This document shows, in pieces, positions 55,069-62,507 of a DNA stretch of 64,000 bases. This stretch comes from Oceanobacillus sp. HTM 045 (lineage in GTDB: Bacteria > Pseudomonadota > Alphaproteobacteria > Rhodobacterales > Rhodobacteraceae): assembly GCA_009733745.1 (NCBI GenBank), contig WNWL01000001.1, positions 1,147,500 through 1,211,499 of the forward strand, read 5' to 3'. Numbering within the stretch: position 1 is the first letter of the stretch; the number at the start of each line of letters is the position of its first letter. The notes beneath the pieces are model-generated. The model saw only the letters and a program-made list of their open reading frames with translations. It was not told the DNA's origin and made no database searches. Made by a program: the position numbers and the translations under genes.

Positions 55069-55514
55069 GTCCTCCCCCGCCTTTTCCTGAGCCCGAAGAA
55101 GACCCAGCCGTTCCAGCGCGTGCCGGTAATTGCGCGGGCGATGGCTGAAAGCGACCTGTAGGGCCGCCCCTGCCACTCGAAGCCGTCGGCAGTGACGGTG
55201 ACGACATGCTCGACACCCTGCCATTCGCGGATCAGCCGCGTCCCGGTGATCGGGCGGTCGCGGTCGAGGCGCATGCCGCGCTTCTTCTTGTCCCCGCCGT
55301 CAAGTTCCTCGCCCAGCCGCTCCAGCCGCCGGATTGTCTCGGGCTTCAGCCCGCCATAGGCCAGTTCCTGGATACGGTAGGCCAGACGGCTTTCCAGGTA
55401 GCGCCGGTTGAACGGCGGCGGTTCGCTGTCGAACAGGTCGCGCCACTGCTGCTTCAGCTCCGGCGTCGGCGTGGTCTTCAGCGCGGCCAGGCGGGCGGGG
55501 ATGGTGTCGGTCAT
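55065..55514 (-). CDS. DUF2924 domain protein
   Basis: A 149-residue protein. The DUF2924 features are FNRRYLESRLAYRIQELAYGG near residues 36-56, LIREWQGVEHVVTVTADGFEW, and the final GTRWNGWVFFGLR. Proteins of this family are regularly found next to serine recombinases in alphaproteobacteria, but their function is not established as far as I know. Both ends overlap neighbours by four bases (ATGA). A strong GGAGGAGAG precedes the ATG. Confidence 0.9.
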   Translation of the reverse strand: MTDTIPARLAALKTTPTPELKQQWRDLFDSEPPPFNRRYLESRLAYRIQELAYGGLKPETIRRLERLGEELDGGDKKKRGMRLDRDRPITGTRLIREWQGVEHVVTVTADGFEWQGRPYRSLSAIARAITGTRWNGWVFFGLRKRRGRT

Positions 55515-55768
55515 GCTCTCTCCTCCAGCGGGGTTGCATGACCACTCCGGTCGGGCACGAAGCCAAGCGAACTATCTCCGGCAGGTTCGACTACTTCGCT
55601 TGACTGCCGGAGCCTGAGCCGCACCAGGCCGAGCGCCAGCAGGCGGCAGAGCTCGTCCAGCCGCTCACGGGTCGTCATCAGGCTCGGGGAGAGCGGGTTG
55701 GAACCGGACCGGCGGAAGGCACGGATGTCGGCTTCTCCAAAGGCCTCCCGGGTCAGCGCGCGGGTCAT
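55511..55768 (-). CDS. small protein upstream of DUF2924 gene
   Basis: An 85-residue protein, unrecognised by function. The N-terminal half (TREAFGEADIRAFRRSG) and the helix TTRERLDELCRLLALGLVRL are followed by a flexible tail with GFVPDRSGHATPLEERA. ATG 55768 overlaps the stop of the HTH gene and its stop overlaps the DUF2924 ATG, so it is translationally coupled on both sides. Similar short genes are usual at this place in the recombinase module. Confidence 0.6.
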   Translation of the reverse strand: MTRALTREAFGEADIRAFRRSGSNPLSPSLMTTRERLDELCRLLALGLVRLRLRQSSEVVEPAGDSSLGFVPDRSGHATPLEERA

Positions 55769-55983
55769 GCGCCGGAACCTCGCCGCACGGCCCTGGCCTC
55801 GAATGCCTCGATGTCGCCAAGCCGGTAGAAGATCCGCGTTACCAGCATCAGGTGCGGCGGGGCGATCCCCTGCTGGCGCCAGCGTTGCAGGGTCCGCCGG
55901 GACATCCGCCAGCGCTCTGCCAGCTCGTCCTCGGTCAGGAGGCTCGGTCCCGGTGTCCAGAATGCGTCGTCGTGCCTGGGCAA
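55765..55983 (-). CDS. helix-turn-helix (AlpA/excisionase-like) protein
   Basis: A 72-residue protein whose core is LLTEDELAERWRMSRRTLQR followed by WRQQGIAPPHLM and FYRLGDIEAFEARA. This is the winged HTH_17 fold of phage AlpA/excisionase proteins. The TTG start at 55983 was chosen because AGGAC lies just before it. An ATG at 56079 would add 32 residues of unlikely composition and would run over the repeats at 56059. It is the first gene of the five-gene recombinase operon. Confidence 0.72.
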   Translation of the reverse strand: MPRHDDAFWTPGPSLLTEDELAERWRMSRRTLQRWRQQGIAPPHLMLVTRIFYRLGDIEAFEARAVRRGSGA

Positions 55984-56058
55984 TTGTCCTGTCCCGTCGT
56001 GGTTTGACCTGTGGCGGACAGGATTGCAATCTCCGGCTGTCTTCAGAAGGGCCGCAAA

Positions 56059-56160
56059 CGTGACGGGAGAGACCGGCAACGTGACAGCGGACCGCGCCTC
56101 GCGAGGGCCTGGGCGCCGATATCTCTGCCATCCGTGACAGGGCGCGCTCTATCCGTGACA
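56059..56160. repeat. two pairs of CGTGAC repeats at exact 21-bp spacing
   Basis: CGTGAC occurs at 56059 and 56080 (21 bases apart) and again at 56133 and 56154 (21 bases apart). The second pair shares the longer TCCGTGACA. All copies have the same orientation. They lie in the 200-base gap upstream of the recombinase operon. Two helical turns between copies suggests operator or recombinase accessory sites bound by the HTH proteins of the operon. Confidence 0.6.
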
Positions 56161-56183
56161 AGCCTGCCAGTCTGGCGCGGGAA

Positions 56184-58034
56184 TCACCCGGTCACGAAGC
56201 GTGTATGGGGCTCGATCCGGTAGCCTCGCCGCGGCCGGTTCTGGATCAGCAGCGGCTCGGCGGGAGGTTCCTGCATGATCGCCTCGTAGAACTCGGCGAG
56301 CTGTCCGCGGCAGCGCCGCACGTCCTGCCGCACGCTGTCCTTGCTGCAGACAAGCCGCTCGGCAATCTCGCCCTCCATCAGGAAGCGATGATCTTCCGCC
56401 CTGACACCGCAGGACCGGTCCTCGTCGTGAGCGGGCTTGAGGACACCGACCACCCGCGTGCAGGGCCCGCGGACCGCTCCGAGGCCCAGGACCTCGAACC
56501 CGCCCTCGAACATCCGTACCTGTAACGGGTAGATGTCGGGCTGGAGGTCATCGTCTACGCGCGCCTGCTCCCCGGCGCTCGTTCTTCGCCCGGGCTCGAG
56601 CAACGCGATCGGAAGCCCGTCGCCGGCGCCCGCTCCGACGATGGTCCGGAGCAGCGCGGTGCCCGGCAGATCGCCGGCAACGAGCGCCTCGGCATGCATC
56701 CTGACTGCTGCCGCGAGCACCTCCCGGACCGCCTGGCCGTGGCGCCGGTGCAGTGCGAGCCAGTCACCCACGACACGGCCGGGGCGCTGGTCGGGAAAGG
56801 CCTCCACGAGCCGCATCAGCTCGGCGCCGAACCCGTCGACGAAGTCCCGTTCCGTTATCTCCGCGAGGCCCAGGACATGGCGCGTCCAGTCGAGCGCCAT
56901 GGTCCGGCCATGGTCGGACATGCGCGCGCCGAGGAGCACGTCGGTCTCGTAGCCTTCGGAAGGATCGTGCTCCTCGAGGCCGGCGGCCATGAGGGCGACG
57001 CGCCGGTCGATGCATTGCGAGCAGCTGCCGCAATGCGGATGCAACTTCGACCGTGTCTGGACGGCGCTGCAGCTCACACTCTCCGGGATCAACTCCGCCG
57101 CTCCGAACGCGGCGAGCCGGGTGACGACCTCGGTCTTGGTCCGGAGGCAGTACGGGTTCTCTACCGGTATGCCGGGGCCGGGAACGAGATCGAACAGCTC
57201 GCTCATCCGCCTGAGCCCGAGCGGGTGGGTCGTCCGGGTCGCCAGCGTCCCTACAACCTGGGAGCCGATCGGCAGCTGGAGCGAGACGACGCCGTTCTCG
57301 AAGAACTGGATCCGGTCCGCCCCGGTGAGCCGGGCCGCGACGAAGGCCAGCGCCGCGAACAGGAAGGAGCGCGAGCGCTGCGTCCGTTCGCGGGAGCGAT
57401 GATTCTTCAGGGTGGCGTTCACCGGGAGCCAGAGCACGCGACCGGGGAATCTCTTCTTAAGGGCCTCGGCGAGCCGCGTTTGCCGCGGGATCAGCTTCTG
57501 TGCCGAGAAGTGGGTCACGAGGACGACCCGGTCATCGGTCGTGCTCAGGGCCTCGATCGCGCCGGCAAGGGAATCCAGGCCGCCCGAGAACAGGAGCACC
57601 CGGTCCGCCTCGAACACGCCGTGGGTTCCGGAGTGGAAATCGAGATACTCCTGGAGTGCGGCTGGCTCGGCCTGTTGGAGGAAGTCGAAGGTGAAGACAT
57701 CCTCTGTCAGGAACGAGACGGCCGTTACCAGGGCGGCCCTGACATCGTCCCGGTTCCAGAATTCCGGTGTGCGGACGGCGATCCTGAAGTCGAACTCCCG
57801 CCGCCAGTCCTGTCCCATGTCGCGGCGGGCATCGCCGCCCCGGCTCACGTCGGAATCCGCGGCAAAGACCGCGCCCGCGATGTCGAGAAGGTCGAGCAGC
57901 CGCGGATCCACCGGCCCGATATAGCTGGCGAGAAGCCGTTCCGACCGGAGTTCGAAGGTCGGCGCGGGACCGTTGATGCGGATCTCGACCGCATCCTCCG
58001 CGAGGGCCCTGCAGCCGACCGCGACCTCAGGCAT
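56184..58034 (-). CDS. QueC-like PP-loop protein with C-terminal winged-helix-like tail
   Basis: A 616-residue protein. After an N-terminal region of about 130 residues it has the QueC PP-loop LLFSGGLDSLAGAIEAL (SGGxDS), a helix-rich core (RTQRSRSFLFAALAFVAARL) and the zinc-type cysteine cluster SCSAVQ plus HCGSCSQCIDRR. The C terminus has an RFLMEGEIAERLVCSKDSV helix and LLIQNRPRRGYRIEPHTRF, which looks like an OmpR-type winged helix. QueC makes preQ0, but housekeeping QueC is about 230 residues, and no queC-pathway gene is nearby. It overlaps the partner gene by eight bases. The catalytic residues appear intact. Confidence 0.72.
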   Translation of the reverse strand: MPEVAVGCRALAEDAVEIRINGPAPTFELRSERLLASYIGPVDPRLLDLLDIAGAVFAADSDVSRGGDARRDMGQDWRREFDFRIAVRTPEFWNRDDVRAALVTAVSFLTEDVFTFDFLQQAEPAALQEYLDFHSGTHGVFEADRVLLFSGGLDSLAGAIEALSTTDDRVVLVTHFSAQKLIPRQTRLAEALKKRFPGRVLWLPVNATLKNHRSRERTQRSRSFLFAALAFVAARLTGADRIQFFENGVVSLQLPIGSQVVGTLATRTTHPLGLRRMSELFDLVPGPGIPVENPYCLRTKTEVVTRLAAFGAAELIPESVSCSAVQTRSKLHPHCGSCSQCIDRRVALMAAGLEEHDPSEGYETDVLLGARMSDHGRTMALDWTRHVLGLAEITERDFVDGFGAELMRLVEAFPDQRPGRVVGDWLALHRRHGQAVREVLAAAVRMHAEALVAGDLPGTALLRTIVGAGAGDGLPIALLEPGRRTSAGEQARVDDDLQPDIYPLQVRMFEGGFEVLGLGAVRGPCTRVVGVLKPAHDEDRSCGVRAEDHRFLMEGEIAERLVCSKDSVRQDVRRCRGQLAEFYEAIMQEPPAEPLLIQNRPRRGYRIEPHTRFVTG

Positions 58035-58797
58035 CGGGATCCCGCTTCCGGCGCAGTTCCTCGCCGATCTTCTTCATCGCGACATGGCCGAAGGCGGCGG
58101 CATCCTTCCGCGTGACCGTGCCTTCCCGGTGGAGTGTCTTGCCCAGCCAGCCCGGCGCGAACTCCCGGATGATCCGTGTCGCCTCGCTGCAGTACTGGCG
58201 CAGCGCCCGATCGAACCCGGAGCGTGCGGCGGCGTCCTCGAAGGCGAGCCCGGCCCCGGTCGCGGCCGAGAGCTTGCGGTCGAGCCAGTAGGCCAGGGTC
58301 TCGCCGGCCAGGCGGCCGAAGAAGCTCCGGGCAAGTCCCGCGAAGCCCGACCCGTGGGACAGGCGCCGTGCGGCGGCACGCACGTCCGAAGGCTCGGGCG
58401 CGAGCAGCGAGGGCAACGCGTCCCCGATCCAGCGGTTGAAAGCCCCGACCAGGGCCCTGCGCGAGAGCTCGCCGAAGTCGCTGCGCGCGGTCGTCCGGTC
58501 GAGGTGCCGGCCGGCGGCGGAGAGTATGTCGATCAGGCCCGGCGCGTCGGGCACCGCCAGTCCGAGGCTCCGAAGCTCGGCCCCGAAGCGCTCGGACCGT
58601 GCCGCGACCGGGACAAGAGCGAGGAGACGGATCGCTTCGAGATAACCGGCGTCACGCGCGGCGACGGCAAGGTCGTCCTCGGCCGCGCGCGCGGCGGCCG
58701 CCGCGACAGCCTCGGCCGCGCCCCCCTCGCCGATCAAGGCCGCGACCTCCCGCCACCGCTTCGATCCCGGGAGCGTCAGAAGATGAATGTGGCCCAT
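58027..58797 (-). CDS. helical partner protein of QueC-like gene, begins Met-Gly
   Basis: A 256-residue, mostly helical protein, unrecognised. It starts MGHIHLLTLPGSKRWREVA, continues as an Ala-rich helix bundle (AAAAARAAEDDLAVAARDAG), and contains SFFGRLAGETLAYWLDRKL and TRIIREFAPGWLGK. It has no membrane helix or catalytic motif that I can see. ATG 58797 has GGGGAGAGAC upstream and was chosen over 58833. It is the first gene of a two-gene operon (eight-base overlap). The Met-Gly start followed by GSKRW faintly recalls QatB proteins, which also precede a QueC-like gene, but identity is not established. Confidence 0.6.
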   Translation of the reverse strand: MGHIHLLTLPGSKRWREVAALIGEGGAAEAVAAAAARAAEDDLAVAARDAGYLEAIRLLALVPVAARSERFGAELRSLGLAVPDAPGLIDILSAAGRHLDRTTARSDFGELSRRALVGAFNRWIGDALPSLLAPEPSDVRAAARRLSHGSGFAGLARSFFGRLAGETLAYWLDRKLSAATGAGLAFEDAAARSGFDRALRQYCSEATRIIREFAPGWLGKTLHREGTVTRKDAAAFGHVAMKKIGEELRRKRDPDA

Positions 58798-59001
58798 GTC
58801 TCTCCCCCGGCCGCAACCCTCTGGCGAGTTCATCGCCTTGTCAACCCGGCTGGAAGACGGTCGGATCGAGCAGGACTGTCCGGGATCCCTGTACCGCGCA
58901 TCGCGACTCGAGGGTCGGGCGCCATCTCGTATCGTCGCCCGCGCCGCGCCCGGTTCGGCACATGGCCGGGAAATTACCGACGGTTTGTCGCCCCGTGTCG
59001 C

Positions 59002-59030
59002 GTATTGTCGTAAATCGCTATGATTACAAT
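59002..59030 (+). promoter_or_regulatory. possible sigma-70 promoter for the structured transcript
   Basis: TACAAT (59025-59030) is a good -10 element. A weak -35, GTATTG, lies at 59002-59007 with a 17-base spacer. The surrounding 58980-59040 stretch is strikingly AT-richer than its flanks (CGTAAATCGCTATGATTAC), as promoters are in this genome. Transcription would start near 59037, just before the stem-rich region. Confidence 0.45.
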
Positions 59031-59036
59031 GGTTTA

Positions 59037-59400
59037 GCGGGAGTGATAGAATGACCTTGCTCTGGTCCGGAAGAGGACCACGACGCAGACCCCCTTCGCT
59101 GTCGGTTGCGATGACGGCGGGGCGAAGGGGAGGAAGGCCGGCACCGTGGGGCGTGCTCAAGCCGGCAACCCGGGTCCGAAAGGCTGGGCGGGGAGCACAG
59201 GGGCCAGTCCCGGCCTCTCAAGCAGCAGCCGATCCCGTTGCGGGGACCACGCGACGACGGGAGCCCGAAGCGACGGGCCGGCTCCGGAGAGCAGGACGCA
59301 CGCGAAGGGCATGGGACCGGCCTCGGCAAGAACCCGGGGCTGGTCGTCCTATGCCCTTTGCTCAAGACCTCACCAGAGAGCAGGACCCTCCTGAACGGAA
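59037..59400 (+). ncRNA. candidate structured noncoding RNA
   Basis: No convincing gene exists here: the frames crossing it use third positions without the G/C bias of real genes. Stems in order are TGGTCC/GGACCA (59063/59075), CCCCTTCGC/GCGAAGGGG (59091/59122), GCCGGC/GCCGGC (59137/59161), AGGGGCC/GGCCTCT (59199/59212, one mismatch), TCCCGT/ACGGGA (59233/59257) and AAGGGCAT/ATGCCCTT (59305/59351, with inner GGAC/GTCC). A purine-rich A tract (about 59397-59412) follows. It does not match RNase P, tmRNA, 6S or group I/II intron landmarks that I know. 59401-59595 shows nothing further. Confidence 0.5.
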
Positions 59401-59595
59401 AAAAGAGAAAAGGGGTAAGAGCAGAGAGACGATTGGACGCGACAGCGAACCGGCATCGAGCGAGCGCAGGTTCAGGATGCTGGCACACCATCGGGAAACA
59501 GGGATGGACGCCCCCTCGAGACCACACCGCCACCGCATTGTCGTCACATGGATGGCTTCGGAGTGGCGCGGTTCAGGCTGCGTGTGTGAGGAAAC

Positions 59596-59793
59596 ATGGA
59601 TACAGGTAACGAACCGATCGACTGGGAACTGATGGAGCGGTTGCTGACCAGGTTCGGCGGCGTCGCGGAGGACCCGGTCGCGATGGCAAACCTCGCGAGG
59701 CTGAAGGCAGGACACGTGCCAGGCAAACGACCAGCACGTCCCGTTGCCACCTCGCGGCGTGGTGATCTGCGGCTGGTTGCCGCCAACGAATGA
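59596..59793 (+). CDS. small hypothetical protein
   Basis: A 65-residue protein with acidic N terminus (MDTGNEPIDWELMERLLTRF) and basic C-terminal half (KRPARPVATSRRGDLRLV). GAGGAA lies five bases before the ATG. Codon use is plausible for this region. No family is recognised. It follows the structured region and ends 30 bases before the convergent MucR-like gene. Confidence 0.5.
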   Translation: MDTGNEPIDWELMERLLTRFGGVAEDPVAMANLARLKAGHVPGKRPARPVATSRRGDLRLVAANE

Positions 59794-59823
59794 CGACCGC
59801 TTGCGCGCTTGGCGCTGCCCGGA

Positions 59824-60231
59824 CTATCGCCTGCGCTTTCCGCGCTCCTTCGTCGTTGGCTTTCTCCCGAGACCCAGCCTGATCGCGAGTTCCCTGCGGG
59901 TCCGGGCATAGCTCGGTGCGACCATCGGGTAGTCCGCCGGCAGGCCCCATTTCTCGCGGTACTCTTCGGGGCTCATGCCGTAGGCAACCCTGAGATGCCG
60001 CTTCAGCATCTTGAGCTTCTTGCCGTCTTCGAGGCAGACGATGTGGTCCTCGGTGACGGATTTCCTGATCGGAACCGCGGGCCTGGGCTTTTCCGCAGGC
60101 ATTGCCGGTTCGTCGATCAAGCCTTCGAGCTTGCCATGAACCGCGGAGATGAGATCGGCGAGGTCGCCCCGCGCAACCGGGTTGTTGGAGACGTATGCCG
60201 ACGATCTCCCGCTCCCGGCATTCCCAACCAT
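59824..60231 (-). CDS. MucR/Ros-family transcriptional regulator
   Basis: A 135-residue regulator. The MucR/Ros zinc-finger region is DHIVCLEDGKKLKMLKRHL, then GMSPEEYREKWGLPADYPMV and APSYARTRRELAIRLGL, with a basic tail (KPTTKERGKRRR). The N-terminal oligomerisation segment is SAYVSNNPVARGDLADLI, but the first residues differ from the usual LTAEIV-type start. MucR proteins bind AT-rich DNA and control surface polysaccharides and horizontally acquired genes. The gene diverges from the glycine-zipper protein. Confidence 0.88.
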   Translation of the reverse strand: MVGNAGSGRSSAYVSNNPVARGDLADLISAVHGKLEGLIDEPAMPAEKPRPAVPIRKSVTEDHIVCLEDGKKLKMLKRHLRVAYGMSPEEYREKWGLPADYPMVAPSYARTRRELAIRLGLGRKPTTKERGKRRR

Positions 60232-60372
60232 CGATCCATTCCACCGACAGGCATTGAAACCAGGTATCCGCGCCTCAATCCAGCCGACAGGGCGAAACTT
60301 TGTTCCGGCCTCTCCCGTATCGAAGGGAACAGGGCCCTGCCCGAGCCCGGAAACCGACCAGGAGGCGTTATC

Positions 60373-61335
60373 ATGTCGCTCTTCACGGCTCTCACGGCAA
60401 AGGACTATGGCGTCGGTCCCTACCGCATCAATCGGTTCCGCACCTATTTCAGGCCCCTGACGGACGATCAGAGACGCCGGGGGTACAAGCACAACCGGCC
60501 GCCGGAAGAGATCGCGAAGGAACTTGCCACCGATTTCACCAACCGGTTCCCGCACTATTTCAATCCGAACCTCGCGACACTCGAGCGCCGAGACGAGCAC
60601 TACAACAGCACGAAGGCTTACCGGTTCGTCCTGTCGGCCGGATTGTTCGGATCGGACCATCCGGTGGCGCAAATCCTTGCTCCGGATTGCCACGCCGATT
60701 GGGTCGGCATCCACCACAAGCATGATCGCGGCTTCACCGTCCAGACGCTGAAACGCGAGTTCTTCACCGGGCTCGATGCGTACATGGCCGTAGCCACGAC
60801 CGGAGGGGCCACGGCCGTCGGCGCCGGAGCCGGTGCCCTTGGAACGGTCTGGGGTGGACCATTGGCGGCTCTCGGTGCCGGTGGAGGCGCGATTGTCGGG
60901 TTCGGAGCGGGGTTGGTGGGAAGCGCAGCCGGAGCGCAGATCAACCGATACCATTTCCTGGCGGGAAGACGGAGCTGGGTCTTCGGGAGCAAGGCGCAGT
61001 TCGGAATGCACCGCGTGTCGCGCTACGACAACATCCCCGACGACGCCATCGTGTTCGAGACGGCCGCGTGCGAGCGACTGTCCAGCTACCTCTTCAAGGC
61101 GGCGGACCTGACCCGGATCCTGGGTTCCTTCGACCGGGCGATCCACCGGGTCTGGGTCAAGCTCATGCGGAACTACATCGAGAAGCAGGGGTTCGAGGCC
61201 ATCCCGGTGATGGTCTGGATGAACCAGGAGGGCCCCGTGTCATTCACCGAGACGAGGTACGGTGCGCTGGCATCCTGCCAGGGGTCGACCGAGTACAAGG
61301 ACATGATCCTGCATCACCGCAAGCTCCTCGACTGA
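60373..61335 (+). CDS. unrecognised protein with central glycine-zipper membrane segment
   Basis: A 320-residue protein. The N-terminal part is soluble (YRINRFRTYFRPLTDDQRRR; HADWVGIHHKHDRG). A central hydrophobic stretch (residues about 140-195) is extremely rich in Gly and Ala, with AVGAGAGALGTVWGGPLAAL and AGGGAIVGFGAGLVGSAAGA, a glycine-zipper pattern that packs as membrane helices. The C-terminal domain includes IPVMVWMNQEGPVSFTETRY. GGAGG precedes the ATG at 60373. I do not know the family; such zippers occur in envelope proteins and in pore-forming toxins. It is divergent from the MucR-like gene. Confidence 0.65.
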   Translation: MSLFTALTAKDYGVGPYRINRFRTYFRPLTDDQRRRGYKHNRPPEEIAKELATDFTNRFPHYFNPNLATLERRDEHYNSTKAYRFVLSAGLFGSDHPVAQILAPDCHADWVGIHHKHDRGFTVQTLKREFFTGLDAYMAVATTGGATAVGAGAGALGTVWGGPLAALGAGGGAIVGFGAGLVGSAAGAQINRYHFLAGRRSWVFGSKAQFGMHRVSRYDNIPDDAIVFETAACERLSSYLFKAADLTRILGSFDRAIHRVWVKLMRNYIEKQGFEAIPVMVWMNQEGPVSFTETRYGALASCQGSTEYKDMILHHRKLLD

Positions 61336-61396
61336 TCCAGGCGCCGCACGCATTCTCCGGAGGCGCAGCAAGGAACCATGGTTATTCGAGGCACCA

Positions 61397-62392
61397 TTGC
61401 GCTGGGTACCTTCAGCCCCTACGAGACGCCTGCCGCCAAGGATTGCGCCCACGCCGGGGGTTTCCGGGAACGCACGACAACGCCTTTCGGGGCAGGCTGT
61501 CTCCGGCGAGGTGACGGGCGGAGACAGCGCTCTCCAGGCCTTCCTCCAGCGGCTCTCGGGCTATTCGCTGACCGGATCGACCCGCGAACAGAGCCTCGCC
61601 TTCCTGCACGGCTCCGGCGGCAACGGGAAGTCGGTCTTCGTCTCGGCGCTGTCGGGTATCCTCGGCGATTATCACAAGACCGCGCCGGTCGAGACCTTCA
61701 CCGCGTCCAGCGGCTCGGACCGGCACCCGACGGAGATCGCCATGCTGCGCGGGGCCCGGCTGGTGACCTCGGTCGAGACCGAGGAGGGCCGGCGCTGGGC
61801 CGAGAGCCGGATCAAGGCGCTCACCGGCGGCGACGAGGTCCAGGCCCGCTTCATGCGGCAGGACTTCTTCGCCTTCACGCCGCAGTTCAAGCTGATGATC
61901 GTCGGCAACCACAAGCCCGGCCTGCGCTCGGTCGACGAGGCGATCCGGCGGCGCTTCCACCTCGTGCCCTTCACCATGACGATCCCGAAGGAGAAGCGCG
62001 ACAAGGATCTCGGCGAGAAGCTGCGCCGGGAATGGCCCGGCATCCTCGCCTGGGCGATCCAGGGCTGTCTCGCCTGGCAGCAACAGGGCCTTGCCCCGCC
62101 CGAGAGCGTCCTCGCGGCGACGGCGGAGTATCTCGAAGGGCAGGATGCGGTGGGGGCGTGGATCGAGGAGTGCTGCGAGCGGGACGTGGACGGTTGGGAG
62201 ACCCGGAACGACCTTCTCGCGTCGTGGCGCGCATGGGCCGAGCGCAATGGCGAGTTCGTCCTGCCACGGTCCCGGTTCTTCGATGCACTGGAGGGCCGAG
62301 GACTTGAACCCAGAAGAAAGAACCACGGGCGAGGCTACGGTGGGGTGCGCCTCAGGCAGCACGACTACAGCGACGCATACTGGAACAGTTAG
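61397..62392 (+). pseudogene. 5'-truncated P4-type phage/plasmid primase-helicase
   Basis: From about 61511 the frame encodes the C-terminal D5/SF3 helicase of a P4-family primase. It has Walker A FLHGSGGNGKSVFVSAL, Walker B-like LVTSVETEEGRRW, sensor LMIVGNHKPGLRS and arginine finger EAIRRRFHLVPF, then a complete C terminus. The N-terminal primase half is missing, and the roughly 38 residues before the conserved part do not match the family. Full-length proteins are usually well over 500 residues. The break at about 61500 marks a deletion or rearrangement of a former mobile element. Confidence 0.75.
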
Positions 62393-62507
62393 CGCATGCA
62401 CTCCGAGGTCACCGCCCCCGCAGCCGGGGCACCACGTGTGCTTTGCGGACATTCCCGCCAGTCGTTATTCGTGGAAAAACTACCGTTTCGCCTGCCCGGT
62501 TATTGAA

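Noticed and set aside
56184..58797. Complete QatABCD system
   Set aside because: No QatA-type ATPase or QatD-type TatD gene is next to the pair; the TatD at 41088-41888 belongs to the housekeeping holB operon.
59037..59400. OMEGA/HEARO RNA, retron RNA, RNase P or group II intron
   Set aside because: No IscB, TnpB, reverse transcriptase or maturase gene is adjacent, and no landmark of RNase P or domain V was found.
59051..59632. 193-residue frame over the structured region
   Set aside because: Third positions show no G/C preference, the product is Arg/Gly/Pro low complexity, and it overlaps the better small gene at 59596 in another frame.
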